From the NCBI RefSeq assembly GCF_030272615.1, contig NC_081412.1, forward strand, positions 343,163,870 to 343,227,869: 64,000 nt of DNA, given 5' to 3'. The translations under genes were made by a program, and so were the position numbers. The notes beneath the pieces were generated by a model that searched no databases, had not been told where the DNA came from, and saw nothing but the letters and a program-made list of their open reading frames with translations. This document shows positions 55,465 through 64,000 of the stretch, piece after piece (the stretch's first letter is position 1; every line of letters starts with the position of its first letter). Source of the DNA: Cryptomeria japonica (lineage: Eukaryota; Streptophyta; Pinopsida; Cupressales; Cupressaceae).

Positions 55465-56136
55465 AGGTTCATTGTTTCTTTTTCCAAATATTGTGTACAC
55501 TTTTGTGTTGATGATTATCTTTGTCCTCTTGATAAATCTGTTTATAGATTTTCTATGCTGTGAATCACATGTCATTGTATTAATTGAAAGATTGATTTCT
55601 TATTGTTTGTGTAACGCATACTGAACCTTCATAGTTGATGAGAAATTGTCTCTTGAGTTGATAAGATATTTTATCCACAACGTGTCATATATATCCCTGG
55701 ATAGAGGCACTGGTCTGTTATTAGTCTTTTAAGATTTTGATTTGTATGTATTCAAGGTCCTTGATAGAGAAACGTTCTTCCCAAATCCTATATGAGCTGA
55801 TCTATGTATATTTCATTTAAGTCCTGAAAGCAATCTCATTTTCTGTATACATTCACAATCATTTCTTTTCAAAGCATTCATTTAAAGCACATAATAAAGC
55901 ATAGTTGCAGAACAATAATTTTCCAGTTTTGTAAAATTGCTAAAAGGTTTAAATCCACTATAAATAATCTCTTTTGTGCTTGGGAGGAAGAGGCATACCC
56001 ACCTAGGTTCAGTGGAGCCTAAAGTGCAGAGGGAATTGGTCTTTGACCATCCCTGTTCATTGGCCAAGGCCGATTAGACTACTTGAGGAATTGGCAAGTC
56101 TTTTGGTTTTCCAATCTGTGGCTTTGGGAACCAACA
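55465..56136 (+). repeat. 3' LTR of element G (right part)
   Basis: Aligns with 46050-46720 and ends CTTTGGGAACCAACA. The true start lies further left and is unknown. Confidence 0.85.
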
Positions 56137-56179
56137 GAGTGATCATCAGTGCTAATTGAACCTACATAGCCAATAAACA

Positions 56180-57600
56180 TTGGAACAGAAGAATCTCAAC
56201 ACACCATACATGTAGCTCAATCCTTGTCAATCGAAGAACTAAAAGAATTTGTTGATTTCTTCATGGAAAAGAAGATCAATTTTGCATAGACATATGTTGA
56301 TATGCAGGGTTTGGATCCTGACCTCATAATGCATCATCTTTCTATCACTCCTGGAGTTCAACCTGTTAAGCAAAAACTCCAAAAAATGCATCCTCATGTT
56401 GCATTACTTATTAAGGCTGAGCTACAAAATTACTAAAAGTTGGATTCATCAGAGCAATTGATTATGCCAAATGGATATCTAATATTGTACATGTTTCTAA
56501 ACCTAACAAATCAATACATGTTTGCACTGATTTCAGAGATTTAAACAAAGCCTGTCTGAAAGATGATTTTCCACTACCCAACATAGACATGATCATGGAC
56601 ATGAATGCTAGCTATGAAATGTACTCTTTAATGGATGGTTTTTCAAGATACAATCATATCAAAATTGCACCTGAGGATCAAGAGAAAACAACATTCACTT
56701 GTGCATGGAGAACCTTCAGCTGGAATGTAATGGCCCTTGGTTTAAAGAATGCAGGTTCTACTTATCAAAGAGATGTAAAAACAATTTTTCATGATATGAT
56801 GCACAAAACCATGGAGGATTATGTTGATGACACTCTAGTTAAATCCATGAAAATATCAACACATCTATCAGACCTAGGTCCAATATTAGATAGGATGGAA
56901 AAATTCAAACTCAAATTAAATCCCACGAAATGTGCATTTGGGGTTACATTTGGTAAGCTCCTAGGATATATTGTTTCAGTGAAAGGAATTGAAGTGGATC
57001 TAGAAAAATTTAAGGCTATTATGGAAATACCACCTCCAAATAATGTCAGTCAAATGAGAAGTTTAAAAGGGTGGCTCAAATCAATAAGACACTTTATTTC
57101 TCAGCTAGCAGATAAGGCTCAACCATTCACAAAGGCATTATGGAAAGGAGTTACATACAACTGGGATAAAGATTGTGAACAACATCTAAAAAAAATCAAG
57201 GAATATCTTTCTAATCTACCTATATTGATGCCACCAATTCAAGGCAAGCCATTGATTCTCTACATATTAGCTACTAATACATCATTGGGAGCACTTTTGG
57301 TACAACAAGATGAGAATAAAAAGGAAAGAGCTATATATTATATCAGCAGGACCTTGGTGTCCTATGAGATGAACTATAATATCATAGAAAAATCTTGTTT
57401 GGCATTAGCCTTTGCATCATAGAAATTAAGACACTACATGTTAGCACATTCTATCAAGCTGGTGGCTAGCATTGATCTGCTCAAATATCTTCTCAACAAA
57501 GCAACACTTATAGGAAGATTGGCTAAATGGGTCATGGTTCTTACAGAATTTGATATTGAATATATAGAACACAAAATTATCAAAGGATAGGTCATTGCAG
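56180..57600 (+). pseudogene. Reverse transcriptase and degenerate gypsy RNase H (element H)
   Basis: MQGLDPDLIMHHLSI (about 56300), VCTDFRDLNKACLKDDFPLPN (56520-56582), SLMDGFSRYNHIKI (56625-56665), MALGLKNAGSTYQR, the catalytic box EDYVDDTLVKS (about 56815-56845) and KCAFGVTFGKLLGYIVS. The 278-codon stretch from 56589 is open. The following RNase H (LILYILATNTSLGALLVQQ, RAIYYISRTLVSYEMNY) again lacks the DAS Asp. A frameshift near 56440 and a stop at 57420 break the gene. The YVDD box is intact, unlike in element G. Confidence 0.9.
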
Positions 57601-58265
57601 ATCAACTTGTCGATGCTCCTCTTGAAGACAATCAACCTTTGCACATAGAATTTCCAGATGAATCCATCATGCACCTTACTCAGTGATCATGGAAAATGTT
57701 CTTTGATGGGTCTTTCACTCAACAAGGTTCTATTGTTGGAATACTTTTTAACACTCCTCAAAGATATTCAATCCCAAAGGCCTATAAAATTCTCTTTCCA
57801 TGCACAAACAATATTGCAAAATATGAAGCTTTAGTAAATGGGATCAAGCTGGCTATTGAATGGAAGGTTGTTGAGTTACACATCTATGGATAATCTCAGC
57901 TAATTATCAACCAAATCAATGATATATATTAGAATCGATATGAGAAACTGATGCCTTATAAGAGAATGGTTGATGATCTCAAGAAATACCTTACCTTTGT
58001 ATCATTTCAACAGATTCCCAGATCAGCAAATAGAGAAATAGATGCTATGGCTACCTTGGCATCTATACCACAACTACAAGAATCTGATTTCTGCTATGAA
58101 TTCCTGGTGGAAGAGTTATATTATCCTGCTTATGATTCCCCTGAGTCCCAGATGGTCTATTCTATTATTGGACATGACTCATCTCTCTACAACCACATTT
58201 ACTCTTACTTGTGTGACCAAATTATTCCTGCTAATCTTACCTATAATGAGAAAAGGAACCTAATC
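57601..58265 (+). pseudogene. Archaeal-type RNase H after reverse transcriptase (element H)
   Basis: MFFDGSFTQQGSIVGILF (57696-57750), NNIAKYEALVNGIKLA (57808-57855), HIYGxSQLIINQI and IPRSANREIDAMATLAS (about 58010-58060). The catalytic Asp, Glu and final Asp are visible; the third acidic position is replaced by a stop at 57891. This is the usual Tat arrangement (second RNase H between the pol RNase H and integrase) and contrasts with element G. Confidence 0.85.
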
Positions 58266-58917
58266 TGAAACACTTCATGATATGTCATCATCACTAATGA
58301 TCTATATAGGTGAGGTTTGGATAGTACATTGCTTAGGTGTCTAGAAACTAAAGTCCCAATGCATGTTATCCGAAGTCCATGAAGGTATTTGTGGATCTCA
58401 TTCAAACGGTCTTACTTTAGCTTGAAAACTGCTAAGGGTTGGCTACTACTGGACAAATATGGAGAAAGATACTATAAAATTTTCTAAAACTTGTGAGAAG
58501 TGTCAGCTACATGGAAATCTCATACATGCTCCAGCAAGGGATCTAATACCTTTTATCACACATTGGCCTTTTCAACAATGGGCATTTGACCTCATTGGCC
58601 AAATCTATCCTGCATCATCTAATGGACACAAGTTTATCATAACTGCCACTGAGTACTTCACTAAGTGGGTAGAAGCAGTTCTGCTGATCAAAGAAACCAG
58701 TAAACAAGTAGCTCTGTTCATCCTTAATTATATCATTTACAGGTATGGGATACCTTCTTCCATTGTGGCTGACAATGGAGGGAAGTTCAAAAACAAAGAT
58801 CTAGATGAGCTCTGTGAAAAATTCAAAATCAAACAGCACTGGTCATCCATATACTACCCTCAAGGTAATGGACAAGCTGAAGCATCTAACAAAAATATGT
58901 TCTAATTAATTGAAAAA
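58266..58917 (+). pseudogene. Integrase of element H, truncated
   Basis: The HHCC part starts near 58375 (HEGICGSHSN), with CEKCQLHG at 58491. The core has FDLIGQIYPASSNGHKFI, TEYFTKWVEAV, VADNGGKFKNKDLDEL and YYPQGNGQAEASNKN, with all three catalytic residues. The 148-codon run 58459-58905 is open. The protein is cut off right after NGQAE, at the junction with the sequence that carries ORF K. Confidence 0.88.
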
Positions 58918-59068
58918 TAGGTTTTGAGGACCTGAAACCATTACAACATAGTTAAATAGAAAGCTGAGAAAATAGAGTCCACATACAAACGACTGGTCAA
59001 AAAACCAGCGAATAGAAAAAACAGCTAAACAACAAAAAACAGCAAAGGACCCAAGGAGACACTACATA
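58918..59068 (-). other. 3' untranslated region of ORF K transcript unit
   Basis: On the minus strand a T-rich stretch (CTGTTTTTTGTTGTTTAGCTG, CGCTGGTTTTTTGACC) ends GGTTTCAGGTCCTCAAAACC at the junction with element H. This style of ending is seen in plant non-LTR elements, but there is no clear poly(A) tail or target duplication. Confidence 0.4.
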
Positions 59069-60786
59069 GTGATTTTCTTCAGCAGATCCTCTGCCTTAGT
59101 CACCAGCTCATCATAGGTCACCCCAACTACTTTTAGCTCCTCCATGTCCTTATTCACTTTCTTTTCCTTCCTCTTTCCACGAGTGTGAGTTCTGGGACCT
59201 TGGGCTTCCTCGATTCCTTCTGCATCCAGGTCAACTTCCTAGGTTTCCTTTTCATCATCAAGCTTGCTGATGAAGGTATGGGTGTTGTTGGCTGAGATTT
59301 TTATAATGCTGAGACTCTTCTCCGCAATGTTCTTGAGGAACTCCTCTATCTTGTCCACTTTGGCAGCTGTATCGGAGAGCATTTTTTCGCTAGTTTCCTC
59401 CAGGGTTTTTCTATCCTATATGTCCTTTTCAATTTTCTCAAATCGGGGATTAAAAGCATCTCTGATGTCTTCCGCTTTGGCAATTGTGTTCTTCAGATCT
59501 TCGATATAATCAGCCATAGTGTTCCCCTCTCCAATGTTAATGGTCTCCAGGATCATGACTCTGTTGCAGAGTTTTTTGTATTCATCCGCAGTGTTCTTAT
59601 TCCCATCAATAAGCCATTCAATGGTTTTCATAAAACCCTTCAAGGCCTCGGGGTGAGGACCAGGAGAAGGAGTAACTTTACCAAGGGTTGTCTATTCATC
59701 TTTAGTGATATGGAGGGAAAAAATAGTGTCGGTGGCCCTGAGGGTCTCCTCCATAGTCTCCATCTCCAGGCTTTGTTCAGCTTCTAGGGTTCTTGTTTGC
59801 TTATCCTCTTCCGGTTCCTTGCCTGTCTCCTCCGGATCTTTGCCAGTCTCCTCTATTTTCTTTTTCTTCTTCCTGGGTTGGGCTTGGTTCTTACTTTTTT
59901 CTTTTAGTACTCCCTTAGGGTTCTTCTTCTCCTCAGGGAAATCAGAGTCCTCTTCTTTCGAAGAAATACTAATCAAGGGTTTTCTTTGGGGTTTTTTGCT
60001 CTTAGAAGAAGAGGGTCTTGATTTCCTCTTCTTGCTCCTCTCATACTCTGAGTCGTCAGAGCTTTCCTCATTATCAGTCGAGGAATCATTATCTAAATCC
60101 TCCTCCTCTGAGAAATCAGAATCAGACATTTTTTCTTCCGAATCCATAGAGAGCTGCATTCGGTTGATTTTACTAGCCTTTAAATGATCATAAATGAGGA
60201 CCATAAGTCCCTGGTGCATTGCAGTGTCACCCCGAGGATTTTCTTTATATGCTTTTAGGGACACATTCATAGAACAGAGCAAGAAGTAAGGGAAATTCAC
60301 CTTATCATTATGCCTAAAATGATTTAAGAGGACAAAGTGATATCCATATACTTTCGTAAACCTACCATCTAGAGTTATATACCTCATTAAAACAAAGAGA
60401 ATTTCCCACTAGGGTTTTGCAAAAGCCCTAGGCAGGTAATAGGTTTTACTCAACTTTACCAGTCTTTTCTTCTCTTTCTCCATGACCAGGTACCTTTCAA
60501 TGGCTTCCCTGCTGACCTTCCTATCTTTGTAGAAGTTGCATCCCTCCCTTTTGAGTCTCGTAGCTTTAGCTATTAATTCTTCGTCAATTTCCACCAGTTG
60601 GTCGCCCATTTTAAGCTTGCCCTTCTTCCAATTTTTGTAGAAGAAGCTGGTTATCTTTCCATTGTGGCCATGGAGTCTCTCAATGAAGCTCGAAAGACCA
60701 CCCTTCTGCAAAATTTCCCACACCTCTTCTTTCTGTTTCCACTCCTTGCAACTTCCTGGCTCATATCTTCTCCTATTTCCACCCAT
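59069..60786 (-). pseudogene. ORF K: retroelement-type protein with acidic linker and coiled coil
   Basis: Starts MGGNRRRYEPGSCKEWKQK (60786). One register runs to at least 59239, with stops at 60409, 59692, 59416 and 59239, all TAG, and then a frameshift. The N-terminal part is globular (FIERLHGHNGKITSFFYKNW, EIDEELIAKATRL, NFPYFLLCSMNVSL, GLMVLIYDHLK). The middle is very acidic and Ser-rich (DSDFSEEEDLDNDSSTDNEE, about 60130-60060) followed by Lys-rich tracts. The C-terminal part is predicted coiled coil (59640-59260). The layout and one block match the long ORF of element D. Function unknown; it lies directly downstream of LINE ORF2 on the same strand. Confidence 0.65.
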
Positions 60787-60997
60787 GGTGTCATTTCTCA
60801 CAATCAAGTTTAGGTTACAGAGCTGGTGAAACAGAAAGCTTGTCGAAGTTAAAACAAAAACCCAGAAAGCGTGCGTAGCATTAGTGATTTGACATGTTAT
60901 AATACATGTTCTGCTAGCTTTGATGTTATAATGAGTAATTCCCTCATTATCAAAGTAACTCGAAGTGCTTACTTCAGTACATATCATAATTGCCCTG

Positions 60998-63900
60998 TCA
61001 ATCAAGATTCTTTGGGGTACTTTGATATCTTTCATTTATTATGATTTGTCTTACATCTCCAGGAAGACCACTCTCACTTGTCCACATGGTAATTGTCTCA
61101 TTCTTCACCACCACGTTTGCAGCCCAATCAGCAGAACAGTTGGCCTCCTGATATATATGGGATATGTGGCATTTTTTGAAGGTTCTGATGATGTCAATGG
61201 CAAAAAAAATTATATTGTGAATCGACCAAGAGGGCTTAGAAGTCCCATTGAGACACTTAATAATATTATTGGAATCCCCTTCGATCCAAAGATGGGTACA
61301 ATTCCATTTTTTGGCTAGAATAATGCCTTGAAGGGCTGCCATAGCTTCCGCCTTATGATTGGTTTGAATGCCAGTAGGGACAGCAATCATACCTTTGCAA
61401 ATGCCTCTGTCGTCTCTGAGAATAGCTCCACAGCCTGAAGGACCTGGATTTCCTTTGGCTGCTCCATGAAAATTGATTTTAAGCCAACCATAGGGAGGGG
61501 TTTGCCATTTAACTTCAAGCCTTTTATTGTAGCTGATATTATGACCATCAGTGATCTTCATATTCCAAGCTCTTAAGATATTTAACTCCAAAGAGTTGTT
61601 TGAGTAACAAGAGACCTCCATAGTTCCCATATTTTTCTCAATAGCCCTTTGAATTTTATGAAAAACAATATCTTGATTTAAGGATACATCCCTGAAAATT
61701 CGGTTGTTTCTTTCCTTCCAAAGACCCCACAAAATGTGAGGCAGAGAGATCTGCCACATACACCTCAGAAAATAGTTGGTCCAATGAATTTTCCAGGAAG
61801 AGAACAAATCTCTGATGTTACTGGGAAACACCCAAGCAAGACTAAAGCTTTTGAGGAAACTTTCCCAAACAAAGGTTGAGAAAGAACAGTGGAGGGCAAG
61901 ATGGTCCACTGACTCTTCCTCTTGAAAGCACAACACACATCTATTTGGAAGGGCAAAACCTCTACATTTAAGGCTGTCAACAGTAAGGATCTTATTCTAG
62001 AGAATAGTCCAGAAGAACATATTGATTTTAGGAGTGAGCCCTTTTAACCAAGCTTTAGACTAGAAAGGATTCATAGGAGGGGAGGGGAAGAGGATACAAT
62101 ACATCAAAGATACAGTAAAGGTACCTTTGGGGTTATATCTCCAGATCAGGGAATCCTCTTCCTTATTCAGCCAAATTGCAGACAATTGGGTTTTGAGCTT
62201 GGAGAGACTGGGATGAATACTATCTATGTTCTGCTAGTTGTTCCCATCCCAGTAATCTGCCACTAAGGTACCAAAAGAGCCAATACAGGAGGGAGCATGG
62301 GAAGCCCACTCATAGAAATCCATTAGGGGTTTGTCAAAAAGCCAAGGATCCTCCCAGAATCCAACTTTTCTACCATTTCCAAGTTTCCATGTCACACCTT
62401 TAGCAATCACATCTTTACATTTAGAAACATGGTTCCAGATATGAGATCCATTTATACTGAGATCCGAATTAAGAAAAGAAGATAGAGAAGAGGACAAAAG
62501 AGAATACTTACCTCTCCAAATTTTGCACCATTCAGAATCAGAGTTAAACCATCTCCAAACTTGTTTTGACAAGAGAGATTCATTTAAAGTGTGAATCCTC
62601 CTAAGCCCCAGACCACCTTTTCTTTTTGGCTTGTAGACCTGATCCCATGCCACCAAGGACATTCTTTGCTTTTCCTCAACCCTAGACCATAGGAATCTTC
62701 TTTGAATTTTCTTAATAGCTTTAGCATACTTGACTGGAATTCTGAATAAGCTAAGAGCATAAATGGGGATACTTTGAAGAGTAGCCTTAAGAAGAAGGAG
62801 CTTACCAGCTTGACTTAAGAGAGCCCCTTTCCAACCTGCAAGTTTTTTGTGAAATTTACCAACCAGCGAACTCCAATATGAGTCAGGAGGGGCAATCCCC
62901 ATAGGGAGACCAAGGTAGGTAGCAGGAAGGTCAGCAATTTTACACTCCAGAATTCTATTGATCCTTTGTTGTCTTCTCTTCGGGGTGTTAATGAAAAAGA
63001 CATCACTTTTGGCCCAGTTAATAAGCTACCCCATTGCAGAAGCATATCTGCACAAGGTATTCTTCAGAACTTTAGCTTCTGAGATGCTCGAATCCCCCAT
63101 AATTATTGTATCATCAACAAACTGCTAGTGTGAACAAATAAGGTCAGTAGAAGAAGGTTGAAGACCCTTAAAGGATCCTATATGCACCAAGTTTTCCATG
63201 GTCCGTCCAAAGCATTCTTCTATAATAATGAAAAGGATGGGGGAGATAGGATCTCCTTGCCTAAGACCTCTCAAAGCTTGGAAAAAGGTTGAAAGAGAAC
63301 CATTGACAAGAACAGCAAAGGACGTAGTAGAGGTAAGTTGGGATAAAAGATCCACAACTCTTGGGGCAAACCCAAAGGAAGTGAGGACTTTCTGAAGAAG
63401 AGACCAGTCAACCCTATCATAGGCTTTGGAGAGATCGAGCTTAAGGATGAGACCCTGCTTCTTCACTTTAACAAGAGAGTGAATATTCTCATGAACAGTA
63501 ATAATGGAATCGAGAATTTGTCTTCCAGGAACAAACCCATTATGCTGGTGTTTAATTAATGTTGGGAGAATAGATAAGAGACTAGAGGTCAGGACCTTAG
63601 ATATGATCTTGTAAAAGGAATTGCAGAGGCTAATAGGTCTGAACTTGTCCAGAGAATCAGCACCTTGAATCTTGGGGATAAGAGCAATAAAAGTAGCATT
63701 TATTTCCTTCAAGAATTTTCTAGCCCCAAAGAATTCCTTAACCCCATTAGCAACATCAGTCCCGATAATGTCCCAAAACTCTTGAAAAAAGAGCATTGGG
63801 AAGCCGTCAGGACCAGGGGCTTTGTTTCCATCAAAGGAGAAAACAACATTTTTAATTTCTAAGGTGGAAGGAATGGAAGAGAGAAATACATTATTTTGGG

Positions 63901-64000
63901 CATCAATGAGACGAGGAATGTTCTGAAGAAAAGAGGACTGAGCTTCAGCATCCAGACTTTGATCCCTCGAAAGGAGGTCTGAGAAATACCTTTTAGCTTC
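60998..64000 (-). pseudogene. L1-type LINE ORF2: reverse transcriptase, zf-RVT and RNase H (5' end outside window)
   Basis: One register from the window edge to TGA at 60998, about 1,000 codons, with five internal stops, all TAG (63125, 63026, 62234, 62060, 61997) and no frameshift. In order: FDGNKAPGPDGF (about 63830-63795), reverse transcriptase with FRPISLCNSFYKIISK, GFVPGRQILDSI, LDLSKAYDRVDW, LRGLRQGDPISP and QFVDD (63110-63121), a long thumb/connector, and a zf-RVT segment (WNHVSKCKD, WKLGNGRKVGFWEDPWL, about 62450-62330; CVLCFQEEESVDHL near 61935-61900). A terminal RNase H follows (WLKINFHGAAKGNPGPSG, HKAEAMAALQG, WIEGDSNNI). Its first catalytic Asp is His. The endonuclease lies beyond 64000. 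Plant L1 lineages carry this RNase H. Confidence 0.93.

Larger units (their letters stand above)
46050..56136 (+). mobile_element. Element G: Tat-type Ty3-gypsy retrotransposon, nearly complete
   Basis: LTR sequence at 46050-46720 is repeated at about 55465-56136, both ending GGGAACCAACA. A TTGGTGACTCTGCTGGGG primer-type site follows the first. Between them lie gag, protease, an RNase H, reverse transcriptase with its own RNase H, and integrase in order, then about 2 kb of non-coding sequence. The left LTR lacks an outer end, so it is truncated or rearranged against element F. The right end is followed by pol of element H. Confidence 0.9.
56137..58917 (+). mobile_element. Element H: pol of a second Tat-type gypsy element, both ends missing
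   Basis: It contains reverse transcriptase, degenerate RNase H, archaeal-type RNase H and integrase in this order, without gag or LTRs. The left edge is the end of element G. The right edge, at about 58917, is inside the integrase just after the NGQAE segment, where unrelated minus-strand sequence begins. Both neighbours appear to have inserted into it or it was trimmed by deletion. Confidence 0.8.

Noticed and set aside
59705-60187. Plus-strand 160-codon Ser/Leu-rich frame
   Set aside because: It is antisense to the acidic and Lys-rich tract of ORF K.
59239-63127. TAG read as Gln (alternative genetic code)
   Set aside because: The long frames look continuous if TAG is read through, but other elements in the window have TAA and TGA as well, and methylation-driven CAG to TAG change in plant transposons explains the pattern more simply.

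Overview
The window is repeat-rich plant nuclear DNA. I see Ty1-copia and Ty3-gypsy (Tat-type) LTR retrotransposons, an L1-type LINE, a CACTA (En/Spm) DNA transposon, a tRNA-derived SINE and captured pieces of plant genes (PPR, DRM cytosine methyltransferase). The depth of nesting and low gene density suggest a large genome, perhaps a gymnosperm, but the sequence alone does not prove that. I see no intact single-copy host gene; almost everything is transposable-element DNA, mostly decayed.

Layout, left half. A Ty3-gypsy element on the minus strand (E) occupies 1-1921 and 36794-43379. It is split by a long non-autonomous LTR element on the plus strand (A, 1922-36793). A itself holds four later insertions: a CACTA transposon (5957-17304, TSD CCT), a solo LTR (19100-20241, TSD TACCC), a complete Ty1-copia element (C, 22330-29101, TSD ACCTC), and a pol-less LTR element with copia-like LTRs (D, 29400-36373, TSD TCCCC). 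C and D both landed in the 3' LTR of A, which is therefore in three pieces. All four later insertions have target-site duplications readable directly in the sequence.

Layout, right half. A fragment of gypsy integrase (43380-43724) is followed by an LTR and leader of another gypsy element (F, 43725-46049) carrying a small SINE. Next comes a nearly complete Tat-type gypsy element (G, 46050-56136) with a long gag reading frame and an RNase H placed before the reverse transcriptase. G adjoins the pol region of a second Tat-type element (H, 56137-58917). The right end carries, on the minus strand, a coiled-coil retroelement ORF (K, 59069-60786) and the ORF2 of an L1-type LINE (60998-64000, running off the window).

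Most notable. The CACTA transposon carries captured fragments of a DRM-type de novo DNA methyltransferase, the enzyme family plants use to methylate and silence transposons. They are arranged as a palindrome with arms of about 1.1 kb (14735-15825 / 15878-16978) and a 52-bp loop. A second, smaller hairpin (14082-14296) is made from the adjacent motif-I exon of the same gene. No open frame survives, but a transcript across either structure would fold into double-stranded RNA matching the methyltransferase. This resembles rice miR820, which is carried by CACTA elements and targets OsDRM2. The element may thus encode a small-RNA counter-defence against host silencing. The structure is seen directly; expression and function are inference.
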